From positions 248,001-312,000 of the forward strand of contig JARGPR010000001.1 of NCBI GenBank assembly GCA_029210125.1: 64,000 bases of DNA. Reading direction: 5' to 3'. The notes beneath the pieces were generated by a model. That model saw nothing but the letters and a program-made list of their open reading frames with translations. It made no database searches and was not told the origin of the DNA. Shown here piece after piece: positions 28,056 to 36,316 of the stretch. Origin of the DNA: Pseudomonadales bacterium. GTDB taxonomy: Bacteria > Pseudomonadota > Gammaproteobacteria > Pseudomonadales > JAHRWD01. The first letter of the stretch is position 1, and every line of letters begins with the position of its first letter. The translations under genes and the position numbers were made by a program.

Positions 28056-28424
28056 ATGAATGTAGGCCGAGTAGACGTAAACCAGGTTTTATCTCAAATG
28101 CGTGACATGCGTGCGCAAATGCCTAATGCCTTAAATGGCACTGATCAGGTTGATGCAAATTCGGGTTTATCTAAAGTCGAAGGTCTGCAAGATGCGCAAA
28201 AAACCGGTTTTGGTGACATGTTATCCAATGCAGTAAATCAGGTAAGTGACATGCAGAGTCAGGCGGGGCAATTACAAAAGGGTTATTCCCTGGGCGACCC
28301 AAACGTCGATATTACCCAGGTTATGGTAGCGATGCAGAAATCAAAAGTTTCCTTTGAAGCGATGAGTCAGGTCAGAAACAAACTGGTTACCGCATACAAA
28401 GATATTATGAATATGCCTGTTTAA
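28056..28424 (+). CDS. fliE: FliE, MS-ring/rod junction protein
   Basis: FliE connects the MS ring to the rod and is exported early. The 122-residue protein has the conserved C-terminal half GFGDMLSNAVNQVSDMQSQA, YSLGDPNVDITQVMVAMQKS and KLVTAYKDIMNMPV. It starts a tight fliE-fliJ run. The upstream region has a GG and a GC only nine bases apart, so a clear sigma-54 promoter was not found despite the known one in Pseudomonas. Confidence 0.95.
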   Translation: MNVGRVDVNQVLSQMRDMRAQMPNALNGTDQVDANSGLSKVEGLQDAQKTGFGDMLSNAVNQVSDMQSQAGQLQKGYSLGDPNVDITQVMVAMQKSKVSFEAMSQVRNKLVTAYKDIMNMPV

Positions 28425-28548
28425 TACAGATGATCTAACCCTGAAATCACCACTTAATCTATCAGCTAATGTTAACGATGAAACCTGTAATGACTGCGCT
28501 AGAAAACAGTTCGATGACCCTTGGTCCCAATAAGAGAGAAAGTTAAAA

Positions 28549-30168
28549 ATGGCTAGCGACGCGGCAACGGCAACCAATAGCGACCTCTCCGGAGGTTTTA
28601 TGAACCTGGATATATTGCGTCAGCTTGGGCTTATGCTCGGCTTGGCAGCAAGTATCGCCATTGGGTTCGCGGTGGTGCTGTGGTCAAGAGAGGAAGCTTA
28701 TAGCCCGATCTACCCCAACATGGAGGTCCATAACGTCGGCGAAGTGATGAGTGTGCTGCAGTCCAACCAGATTCCCTACAAAATTGAAACCGGAAGTGGC
28801 GTACTGATGGTGGCTGATGACAAGGTACATCTGGCTCGCATTAAACTCGCCGCTGAGGGTATCAGCGGCTCATCTAGTAAAGGATTTGAATTGCTGGACC
28901 AGGAACAGGGTCTGGGCACTAGCCAATTTATGGAAACCACACGATATCGTCGTGGTCTGGAAGGAGAGCTTGCTCGCACGATTAATAGTATGCAGGGTAT
29001 TCGAGGGTCACGGGTGCATTTAGCGATTCCCCGTTCGACGGTCTTTGTGCGGGCTGCTCGCAAGCCACGCGCATCCGTGTTTCTTGAGCTGAGCTCCGGG
29101 CGTCGCCTGAGTGATGAAAAAGTGCAATCGGTGGTGAATCTCGTCGCATCGGCGGTTTCTGAACTGGATCCTGGTGCGGTAACGGTTGTCGATCAAAAGG
29201 GACAACTGCTCTCCAGTACGCGCAGCACAGACGACATGATGCTGGCGGCCAAACAATTTGATTACAATCGTAAGCTAGAAGAGGTGCTGAGTCAGCGCAT
29301 CCATCGCGTGATGGAGCCGATGATCGGTATTGGCCACTTTACTGCGGAAGCGACGGTTGATATGGACTTCAGTCAGATCGAAAAAACCAGTGAAAATTTC
29401 CAACCCGAACGCCAAATGATTCGTAGTGAGCAGGTATCCGAAGAGAAGCGTTCAGGAGGACTGACAGAGGACGATGGCGGTTCACTGGTTGGCGAGCCAG
29501 ATACACAAATCGACGGTGGCAAGTCGAAAAGCCATAAGGTGGCATCAACCCGTAATTTTGAAATCGATAAAAGCATCAGTTATACCAAATTTCAGGTGGG
29601 CAACATTCGTAAACTCTCTATCGCAGTGATGGTGGATGATCGGCTGGATATGGAGGGGGAAAATCCGGGCACAACACGTAAACCCTGGGAAGAAACCGAG
29701 CTTACCGAGCTTACCGAACTGATTAAAGGAGCTGTCGGTTTTGATGCAGCTCGGGGCGATACTATTAACATCATCAACAATACATTTTTAGTTCCGGAAC
29801 AATTGGGTGAAATTGAAGAACCACCTATCTGGGAAGCACCATGGGTGCTGAGTGCTGGAAAGCAAGCATTAGGTGGTTTGTTTGTGCTCATTCTGGTGTT
29901 TGGTGTATTGAGACCAATCCTTAAAAGCCTCTCCGAGGCAGGCGCCCAGAGCAAGCTAGCTATGGTTTCTGCTATGGAAGCATTGCCGGCCGGGGGTGGG
30001 GATATGGGCGATATGAATGAGTCCAATGCAGCAATGGAAGAACAGTTTTTGCTACCCGGAGCCGATGATGGCTACGAAGCAAAGCTCAATGCAGCAAAGG
30101 GTATGGTAGCGGAAAATCCTAATCAGGTCGCACAGGTTGTACAGGGGTGGGTAGCGCAAGATGAGTAA
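28549..30168 (+). CDS. fliF: FliF, MS-ring protein
   Basis: FliF builds the inner-membrane MS ring, the base on which the motor and export gate assemble. The 539 residues have two membrane segments: about 23-45 (LGLMLGLAASIAIGFAVVLW) and about 440-460 (ALGGLFVLILVFGVLRPILK). Between them is the YscJ/FliF ring-building region (YSPIYPNMEVHNVGEVMSVL; GSRVHLAIPRSTVFVRAARK; ASVFLELSSGRRLSDEKVQS). The acidic C-terminal tail should bind FliG. The stop overlaps fliG by eight bases. Confidence 0.96.
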   Translation: MASDAATATNSDLSGGFMNLDILRQLGLMLGLAASIAIGFAVVLWSREEAYSPIYPNMEVHNVGEVMSVLQSNQIPYKIETGSGVLMVADDKVHLARIKLAAEGISGSSSKGFELLDQEQGLGTSQFMETTRYRRGLEGELARTINSMQGIRGSRVHLAIPRSTVFVRAARKPRASVFLELSSGRRLSDEKVQSVVNLVASAVSELDPGAVTVVDQKGQLLSSTRSTDDMMLAAKQFDYNRKLEEVLSQRIHRVMEPMIGIGHFTAEATVDMDFSQIEKTSENFQPERQMIRSEQVSEEKRSGGLTEDDGGSLVGEPDTQIDGGKSKSHKVASTRNFEIDKSISYTKFQVGNIRKLSIAVMVDDRLDMEGENPGTTRKPWEETELTELTELIKGAVGFDAARGDTINIINNTFLVPEQLGEIEEPPIWEAPWVLSAGKQALGGLFVLILVFGVLRPILKSLSEAGAQSKLAMVSAMEALPAGGGDMGDMNESNAAMEEQFLLPGADDGYEAKLNAAKGMVAENPNQVAQVVQGWVAQDE

Positions 30169-31177
30169 CACAGACACAGGCGGTAAACCTACACCGGTAG
30201 AAAAGGCTGCTATTTTTTTAATGACCCTTGGCGAAGACGAAGCCGGCAAGGTATTAAAGAATATGGGCCCGAAGGATGTACAAAAAATCGGCCTGGCTAT
30301 GAGCAGTATTTCAAATGTTCAGCGTGAAGCCGTTGACGGTGTACTGGATGAGTTCTTCAATGCGGTGGGTAGCCAAACTGGCCTGGGAATGGGCAATGAT
30401 GACTACATTCGGAATATGTTGGTGACGGCGCTTGGAGAAGACAAGGCCAACACACTGGTGGATCGAATTTTACTCGGCGGCAACACCACAGGACTGGATA
30501 CTCTCAAGTGGATGGATGCACGTTCGGTAGCCGCGGTGATCCGTTTTGAACACCCGCAAATTCAGAGCATCGTGGTGGCATACCTTGATGCGGATCACGC
30601 TGCGGACGTGCTTTCTTATCTGGACGAAAAGGTTCGTCTGGATATTGTCATGAGGGTTTCAAAGCTTGAATCTGTTCAACCAGAGGCCCTGGCGGAGTTA
30701 AACAGCATTATGGAACAACAGTTTTCAGGTGGTAGCGGGCGACAGGCAGCCAATATTGGTGGTGTTAAATGTGTCGCAGAGATTATGAACCATGTGGATA
30801 CCTCGGTTGAAGCGACTCTAATGGAGTCGATCAAAGATGAAAACGAAGAACTGGGCACTAGCATTCAGGATCTCATGTTTGTATTCGACAACCTGAAGGA
30901 AGTTGATGATACCGGTATCCAGGCGCTACTGCGGGAGGTTTCATCTGAAGTATTGATTCTTGCGCTCAAAGGCGCAGATGATGAAATGAAAGAAAAGGTA
31001 TTCTCGAATATGTCGAAACGCGCTTCCGAGTTGTTGCGTGATGATCTAGAAGCCCGAGGCCCAGTGCGGCTCAGTGACGTTGAAGGTGCTCAGAAAGAGA
31101 TATTGGTGATTGCACGGCGAATGGCGGATGCCGGTGAAATAATGCTTGGCGGTGGTGGCGGTGAGGAGATGATTTAA
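30161..31177 (+). CDS. fliG: FliG, motor switch protein
   Basis: FliG is the rotor protein that receives torque from the stators. The 338 residues have an N-terminal FliF-binding domain (EKAAIFLMTLGEDEAGKVLK), a middle domain with the EHPQ motif (IRFEHPQIQSIVVAYL), and a C-terminal torque domain. The torque domain carries the charged helix (EVLILALKGADDEMKEKVFS; NMSKRASELLRDDLEARGPV). Length and order are typical. It overlaps fliF by eight bases and fliH by one base. Confidence 0.97.
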   Translation: MSNTDTGGKPTPVEKAAIFLMTLGEDEAGKVLKNMGPKDVQKIGLAMSSISNVQREAVDGVLDEFFNAVGSQTGLGMGNDDYIRNMLVTALGEDKANTLVDRILLGGNTTGLDTLKWMDARSVAAVIRFEHPQIQSIVVAYLDADHAADVLSYLDEKVRLDIVMRVSKLESVQPEALAELNSIMEQQFSGGSGRQAANIGGVKCVAEIMNHVDTSVEATLMESIKDENEELGTSIQDLMFVFDNLKEVDDTGIQALLREVSSEVLILALKGADDEMKEKVFSNMSKRASELLRDDLEARGPVRLSDVEGAQKEILVIARRMADAGEIMLGGGGGEEMI

Positions 31178-31938
31178 TGAGTAATGTAATTTCGCCAGCC
31201 TTTGTAAATGCGGATGATGGCTACGAATCATGGAAAATGCCGACTATTCGTGCCCGTGATGGCTTGGTAATCAGCAATAAGGATGACAGCCTTGGGGATG
31301 AGCTGCTTAAAATACCGGAGTTTCAGCAAGAGCTGGAACAACTGCGAGAAACGGCCAGAGCAGAAGGGTTCAGTGCAGGAAAAGAGCAAGGTTATCGGCA
31401 GGGCTTGAATCAGGGCAAAACTGAAATTCAGCTGATTGGTGATCGCTTAAATGGATTGCTAAATAACCTGATGGTCCCCATCCATAATCAGGATGAGGCG
31501 CTTGAAAGCGCTTTATTGAATATGGTGGTCAGCATTGCGCGGCAAGTGGTAACGGAGGAGGCCGTCAGATCTCCTGAGAATCTACGTGAAACCATCCAGT
31601 CAGCCATCGAGGCGCTGCCCCGGGGTGCGGATAATATTCAAATATTTCTGAATCCTGACGATAAAAAATTGTTAGGGGCACTGGGTGACCTTCCCGATAG
31701 TTACCAGAATATACAGACCGATGCAGGCCTTGAGCGGGGAGGTTGCCGGGTTGAAACCCATGAATCTACCGTAGATTACGGTCTCAATTATCGGTTTCGG
31801 CAAGCGATTGCTCAGCAGGTTCATAAACAATATTCAGATGAAGAGCTGGCCGTGCTGTCAGCATCTGCTAACAGCGCTGTGCAGAAAAATGTGGAACTTG
31901 GCGCCGCTGAATCTGATGATCCTGTTGACCCGGCATGA
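31177..31938 (+). CDS. fliH: FliH, export ATPase regulator
   Basis: FliH binds and restrains the FliI ATPase and links it to FliN at the C ring. The 253-residue protein has a central Glu/Gln/Gly-rich helix (EGFSAGKEQGYRQGLNQGKT) with the Gly-x3-Gly spacing typical of FliH/YscL. The C-terminal FliI-binding region is MVVSIARQVVTEEAVRSPEN, DAGLERGGCRVETHESTVDY. It starts within the stop of fliG (TAATG) and overlaps fliI by ATGA. Confidence 0.93.
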   Translation: MSNVISPAFVNADDGYESWKMPTIRARDGLVISNKDDSLGDELLKIPEFQQELEQLRETARAEGFSAGKEQGYRQGLNQGKTEIQLIGDRLNGLLNNLMVPIHNQDEALESALLNMVVSIARQVVTEEAVRSPENLRETIQSAIEALPRGADNIQIFLNPDDKKLLGALGDLPDSYQNIQTDAGLERGGCRVETHESTVDYGLNYRFRQAIAQQVHKQYSDEELAVLSASANSAVQKNVELGAAESDDPVDPA

Positions 31939-33293
31939 CACGTATTGAACTTACCGACCGCATTGTTAGTAACCACAATCGGCAAGTCGAATCGATAAGA
32001 CCGAGTGTAGAGGGCCGATTAACCCGTATGGTCGGTTTAACGCTAGAGGCGGTTGGTTTTGAAGCCTATGTGGGCGAATGTTGCACTATTGAATCAAGAG
32101 ATGGCAGCTTGGTTCAGGCAGAAGTGGTTGGTTTTGCCGATAAAAAAATATTCCTGATGCCGGTTGAGCACGCTGAAGGCCTGCAACCCGGGGCAAAGGT
32201 AGCGCCATTGGCGAATTTGAGCCAAATACTGGTGGGTGACGAACTGCTGGGGCGAGTACTGGATGGCAGAGGAGAGCCACTGGATGGCCTGGGTCCAGTT
32301 GCCGGGGGGGCTCGCGTATCTTTAGAAGCCAAAACCATTAACCCCCTGCAACGACGTATTGTGAGTGAACCGATGGATGTCGGAATACGCGCGATCAACG
32401 CCATGATTACCATGGGCAAAGGTCAGCGTATTGGCCTGTTTGCAGGTAGTGGCGTTGGTAAAAGTATGTTGCTCGGGATGATGACTCGATATACCGAAGC
32501 CGATGTGACAGTGGTGGGTCTAATCGGTGAACGGGGGCGAGAGGTTAAAGAATTTATTGAATCCAGTCTGGGCGAAGAGGGACTCAAAAAATCAGTCATT
32601 GTTGCAGCCCCGGCGGATGATACTCCGCTGATGCGATTACGGGCTGCACAACTCGCAACACGCGTTGCGGAGTACTTTCGTGACCAGGGTAAAAATGTAC
32701 TGTTATTGATGGATTCGCTGTCTCGTTATGCCCAGGCGCAGCGGGAAATAGCGTTAGCGGTTGGTGAACCACCGGCTACCAAAGGATATCCACCCTCTGT
32801 TTTTGCCAAGTTGCCACAGTTAGTGGAACGTGCTGGAAACGGTGCAGAAGGTGGAGGTTCGATTACCGCAGTGTATACCATTCTTGCGGAAGGCGATGAC
32901 CTGCAGGACCCGGTTGTAGATGCGGCTCGGGCGATTCTAGATGGCCATGTAGTGCTGTCTCGAACACTGGCGGATGCGGGACACTATCCAGCTATTGATA
33001 TCGGTGCTTCTGTCAGTCGGGTTATGAGTTCTGTGGTAGGACCGGAGCATATGTCCGCCGCGATTAAGCTTAAAAAACGCTATTCAAAATACCAGCAGGT
33101 CAAAGATCTTGTTAGTGTGGGTGCCTATGCACATGGCCAGGACCCGGAAACCGACCTATCTATTCAGCAGATGCCGATGATTGAACAGTTCCTACAGCAA
33201 TCGTTGAACCAAGCGGTCAGCTTTGATCAGAGCTCAAACCAGATTCAGCAAATGATGGCGGATGTCTCTATGGGGAGTGAATCTGTCGCCTGA
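31935..33293 (+). CDS. fliI: FliI, flagellar export ATPase
   Basis: FliI hydrolyses ATP to help unfold and feed substrates to the flagellar type III export gate. The 452 residues show the F1-beta-like ATPase core: Walker A AGSGVGKS (170-177), VIVAAPADDTPLMRLRAAQL, LLLMDSLSRYAQAQREIALA and YPPSVFAKLPQLVERAG. Length is typical. It overlaps fliH by four bases; fliJ follows after 55 bases. Confidence 0.97.
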   Translation: MTRIELTDRIVSNHNRQVESIRPSVEGRLTRMVGLTLEAVGFEAYVGECCTIESRDGSLVQAEVVGFADKKIFLMPVEHAEGLQPGAKVAPLANLSQILVGDELLGRVLDGRGEPLDGLGPVAGGARVSLEAKTINPLQRRIVSEPMDVGIRAINAMITMGKGQRIGLFAGSGVGKSMLLGMMTRYTEADVTVVGLIGERGREVKEFIESSLGEEGLKKSVIVAAPADDTPLMRLRAAQLATRVAEYFRDQGKNVLLLMDSLSRYAQAQREIALAVGEPPATKGYPPSVFAKLPQLVERAGNGAEGGGSITAVYTILAEGDDLQDPVVDAARAILDGHVVLSRTLADAGHYPAIDIGASVSRVMSSVVGPEHMSAAIKLKKRYSKYQQVKDLVSVGAYAHGQDPETDLSIQQMPMIEQFLQQSLNQAVSFDQSSNQIQQMMADVSMGSESVA

Positions 33294-33348
33294 TATCGGG
33301 AGTAAACATAGCTGAACGAACCCTCGTAGATATTGCAACAAATCATTT

Positions 33349-33810
33349 ATGTCCTCAGATAAAAAAAGATCACAGCGGCTGAAACCAGTATTGGATCTAG
33401 CCAATCTGAACCGCGACAAAGCCGAAGCGGAGATGGGTCGTTGCCGGCAACTACTGGTACAGGAGCAACAAAAACTATTGGGCCTGATTAACTATCAAAA
33501 TGAATACCATGAAATGGTTCACGGTAATGCTGTTGCACCAATGGCCGCTCACCAACTTCAGATGACACAAGCTTTTTTAAAGCAATTAAAAACCGCGATA
33601 ACACAGCAGCATGCCTATATCGAAACTGTCGAGCAGCAGCTTGAAGCGGTAACCCACGCATGGCGGCAGCGTTATGGCGATAGCGAAGCGATTGCCAAAG
33701 TAATTGATTCTGCGCGAGTTCAGGAACGAGCGGAGCTAGATAGAAAGCAACAAAACGAGACCGATGATATAGCCCAGATGAGGTTTTTATCACGGGACCA
33801 TGACGCATAA
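33349..33810 (+). CDS. fliJ: FliJ, export chaperone-escort protein
   Basis: FliJ is a coiled-coil protein that sits inside the FliI hexamer and contacts FlhA. The 153-residue product is almost entirely charged helix (LDLANLNRDKAEAEMGRCRQ; LVQEQQKLLGLINYQNEYHE; VQERAELDRKQQNETDDIAQ), matching FliJ in size and character. In Pseudomonas, fliK-region genes follow nearby; here the next gene is an ammonium transporter, so this is where the flagellar run is interrupted. Confidence 0.9.
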   Translation: MSSDKKRSQRLKPVLDLANLNRDKAEAEMGRCRQLLVQEQQKLLGLINYQNEYHEMVHGNAVAPMAAHQLQMTQAFLKQLKTAITQQHAYIETVEQQLEAVTHAWRQRYGDSEAIAKVIDSARVQERAELDRKQQNETDDIAQMRFLSRDHDA

Positions 33811-34009
33811 AATCATCTGACGGCTCTGTTTTACGCACTATATTAGTTCGTCTTTGCTTCGCCACCGGCTCGCAAATCCGCTACAATTCCCTCTTCAAAT
33901 AATAAGAAAGCCGCAGTCAAATTAGTCGGTCAACCCCAAGTCTGCATATTATCTTTTTATAATCAATGAGATATATAGAAAACTATTCGTAGTACAAGGA
34001 GATTCAATC

Positions 34010-35305
34010 GTGAATAAAATGCACGCCCTGATTGGGAGCGTTCTACTGCTGTTACCCGTGTCCGCTTTTGCTGACGCACCACAACTGAACGGTGCGGATA
34101 CCGGCTGGATATTGGTATCGACCGCTTTAGTATTGTTTATGACCCTGCCGGGTTTGGCACTTTTTTATGGTGGGCTGGTGCGGGTTAAAAACGTGCTGTC
34201 GGTCTTGATTCAGTGTTTTGCTATTACGGGGCTGGTGACCATTCTTTGGGTGATTCTTGGTTACAGTTTGGCCTTTGGTGAAGGTAATGCTTTCATCGGC
34301 GACTTTAGCAGAGTATTTATGAGTGGTATCACGCGGGACACATTGTCTGGCACCATCCCCGAATCGTTGTTTGCCTTATTTCAGATGACCTTCGCTATTA
34401 TTACGCCGGCGTTGATCGTAGGTGGTTTCGCCGAGCGCATGCGGTTTTCATCGATGCTACTATTTTCCGCACTATGGTTATTTCTGGTCTATGTACCGAT
34501 TACTCATTGGGTTTGGGGTGGCGGCTGGTTGGGCCAAATGGGGCTGTATGATTTCGCTGGAGGTACAGTGGTACACATTACCGCAGGTGTAGCGGCACTG
34601 GTGGCAGCTATTATGCTAAAACCCCGGATTGGTTTTGGTTCGACGCCGTTACCACCGCACAACATGACCATGGTAATGACCGGAGCAGGGATGCTATGGG
34701 TCGGTTGGTTTGGTTTTAATGGCGGTAGCGCATTAGCGGCTGACGGTAACGCTGCGATGGCGATGTTCGCAACTCATGTTTCGGCATCAATGGGTGCATT
34801 AACCTGGATGTTTATGGAATGGAAGCGGTTTGGTAAGCCCAGTGCTCTGGGTGTGGCTACCGGAATGGTGGCCGGTTTGGGAACCATTACCCCTGCTTCC
34901 GGTTTTGTCGGTATTGGCGGCGCAGTGGTGATTGGGTTACTGGCGGGTTACGTTTGTTTTAATGCCACCATGTATATCAAACAAGTATTAAAAATTGACG
35001 ATTCACTTGATGTATTTCCAGTTCATGGCGTTGGTGGGATACTCGGTACCCTACTAGCGGGCGTATTCGCATCGACAGAACTGGGTTTGTTTAGTGGTTT
35101 TGGTTTTGCCGATGGTATTACCAGCATGGCCGGCCAGGTAAAGGTCCAGCTTATAGGTATCGCTGCTACAGCCATTTATACAGCGATACTCACCTGGTTT
35201 ATTTTAAAAGTAGTTGGACTGGTTTCAGATCTTCGGGTTAGCAAAGATGAAGAGGTTGAAGGTCTTGATCTCGTGCTGCACGAAGAGAGGGGTTACGATC
35301 TATAA
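34010..35305 (+). CDS. amt: Ammonium transporter (Amt family)
   Basis: Amt channels move ammonium/ammonia across the inner membrane. The 431-residue protein begins with a signal-like segment (MNKMHALIGSVLLLLPVSAF, ADAPQLNGADTGW) and continues with the usual eleven-helix Amt core: LALFYGGLVRVKNVLSVLIQ, THWVWGGGWLGQMGLYDFAG, GWFGFNGGSALAADGNAAMA, DVFPVHGVGGILGTLLAGVF. The pore His residues (in GGTVVHITAG and FPVHGVGG) are present. GTG start with a strong AAGGAG. No glnK lies beside it, unlike the usual glnK-amtB pair. It has its own terminator and no obvious link to the flagellar genes. Confidence 0.95.
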   Translation: MNKMHALIGSVLLLLPVSAFADAPQLNGADTGWILVSTALVLFMTLPGLALFYGGLVRVKNVLSVLIQCFAITGLVTILWVILGYSLAFGEGNAFIGDFSRVFMSGITRDTLSGTIPESLFALFQMTFAIITPALIVGGFAERMRFSSMLLFSALWLFLVYVPITHWVWGGGWLGQMGLYDFAGGTVVHITAGVAALVAAIMLKPRIGFGSTPLPPHNMTMVMTGAGMLWVGWFGFNGGSALAADGNAAMAMFATHVSASMGALTWMFMEWKRFGKPSALGVATGMVAGLGTITPASGFVGIGGAVVIGLLAGYVCFNATMYIKQVLKIDDSLDVFPVHGVGGILGTLLAGVFASTELGLFSGFGFADGITSMAGQVKVQLIGIAATAIYTAILTWFILKVVGLVSDLRVSKDEEVEGLDLVLHEERGYDL

Positions 35306-35401
35306 AGTTTGATCAAGAAATGCTTTTCCCGGTTTACAGCTGAGTATCGTTAGCGGCTATTTTTGCCGTAACTCAAGATAGCTGTATAGCTCGTGATTTT
35401 G

Positions 35402-35435
35402 AAAGCCCATTACTTTTTGTAGTGGGCTTTTTTTT
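35402..35435 (+). terminator. Rho-independent terminator after amt
   Basis: AAAGCCCATTAC - TTTTT - GTAGTGGGCTTT followed by a run of T residues: a 12-base-pair stem with one T-G wobble and a strong T tract. It is the clearest terminator in the window and separates amt from the chemotaxis cluster. Confidence 0.93.
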
Positions 35436-35499
35436 GCCTGAGAAACCCATTAAATCACTATAAGAACAAATAATTGACCATTTTACGTATAAAGCAGGC

Positions 35500-35526
35500 T
35501 AAAAGTAGTCAATTTTTTGCCGTTTT
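35500..35526 (+). promoter_or_regulatory. Possible sigma-28 promoter of the second chemotaxis cluster (weak)
   Basis: TAAA-N15-GCCGTTTT. The -35, spacing and GCCG agree with sigma-28, but the last half of the -10 is poor. It lies about 135 bases before the first STAS gene. Low confidence. Confidence 0.35.
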
Positions 35527-35661
35527 TTAGTGGCATTAATTTAGTTGTCCATTTTGTTAAAAAAAAGCTTTCTTTAGTGGAAAGCTGAAAGTGAGGTGCT
35601 AGTTTTAAGTCATAAATAAGCTGACCTTAAGAGATTAGTATCTGAACACAGGCCTTAATAT

Positions 35662-35937
35662 ATGAAGCTAGATAGTGATTTATCCATTCGGAATGCTGAA
35701 TTATTTTATTCGTCCTGTGAAAGTGAATATGCAAAGGGTGGAGATGTATCTATAGATGCTAGTGACGTTGATCGTATCGACACCACTATTCTCCAAATCA
35801 TCACAGCCTTAAAAATGAGGCTGGAGTTTGAAGATCTGCATCTAAATATTACCGAACCGTCGGCGGAATTTATCCATTCAGCTGAATTACTAGGGCTAGC
35901 AAGCATTCTAGAATTAACCGTCAGCTCCAGTTCATAA
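35662..35937 (+). CDS. STAS-domain protein of the second chemosensory cluster
   Basis: A 91-residue single STAS (anti-anti-sigma-like) domain: VSIDASDVDRIDTTILQIIT is the strand-helix segment that normally carries the phosphorylated Ser/Thr, here Thr. It precedes cheY by 14 bases, so it is probably translated in the same operon. STAS genes are found at the head of some gammaproteobacterial chemosensory clusters, but their role there is poorly known. The partner kinase or phosphatase is not visible in the window. Confidence 0.8.
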   Translation: MKLDSDLSIRNAELFYSSCESEYAKGGDVSIDASDVDRIDTTILQIITALKMRLEFEDLHLNITEPSAEFIHSAELLGLASILELTVSSSS

Positions 35938-35951
35938 GGAGAATATTACAA

Positions 35952-36314
35952 GTGTCTATCGTATTAGCCGTAGATGATTCAGCTTCAATGCGCCAAATGG
36001 TGTCCTTTACTCTACAAACCGCCGGTTTTGACGTGATTGAAGCGGTCGATGGTGTGGATGCTTTGGAGAAAGCCAAGGGCCAAGAAGTGGATGTTGTGGT
36101 TTCCGATGTCAATATGCCCAATATGGATGGGATTACATTGATCGCAGAGCTTCGTGCATTACCTCAATACAAATTTACACCCATGTTGATGCTGACAACC
36201 GAGTCCGGTGGAGAGAAAAAATCACAAGGGAAAGCAGCCGGCGCCACTGGATGGATTATTAAACCGTTTAACCCTGAACAACTGGTTAAAACGGTCAAAA
36301 AAGTACTGGGATAA
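35952..36314 (+). CDS. cheY: CheY-type single-domain response regulator (second cluster)
   Basis: A 120-residue stand-alone receiver: VLAVDDSASMRQ (acidic pocket), phosphoacceptor Asp52 in VVSDVNMPNMDG, MLTTESGG (switch Thr) and IIKPFNPEQL (Lys). GTG start follows AAGGAG. It differs clearly from the other CheY at 58019 (SDVNMPNMDG against [10 protein letters not shown]), so the two probably receive phosphate from different CheA proteins. Whether this one binds FliM or another target cannot be told from sequence. Confidence 0.93.
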   Translation: MSIVLAVDDSASMRQMVSFTLQTAGFDVIEAVDGVDALEKAKGQEVDVVVSDVNMPNMDGITLIAELRALPQYKFTPMLMLTTESGGEKKSQGKAAGATGWIIKPFNPEQLVKTVKKVLG

Positions 36315-36316
36315 TC

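Larger units (their letters stand above)
35306..35661 (+). other. Intergenic region between amt and the second chemotaxis cluster
   Basis: This gap holds the amt terminator, then an AT-rich stretch with AATTGAC (35472-35478) and its reverse complement GTCAATT (35508-35514), each like half of a FleQ box. A weak sigma-28-like match overlaps the second (35500-35526). A 7-base-pair hairpin, AGCTTTC ... GAAAGCT, follows near 35566-35586. No coding sequence was seen. Confidence 0.5.

Noticed and set aside
35566-35588. AGCTTTC ... GAAAGCT hairpin before the first STAS gene as a terminator
   Set aside because: AT-rich stem with no T tract after it, and the amt terminator already lies upstream. More likely chance.
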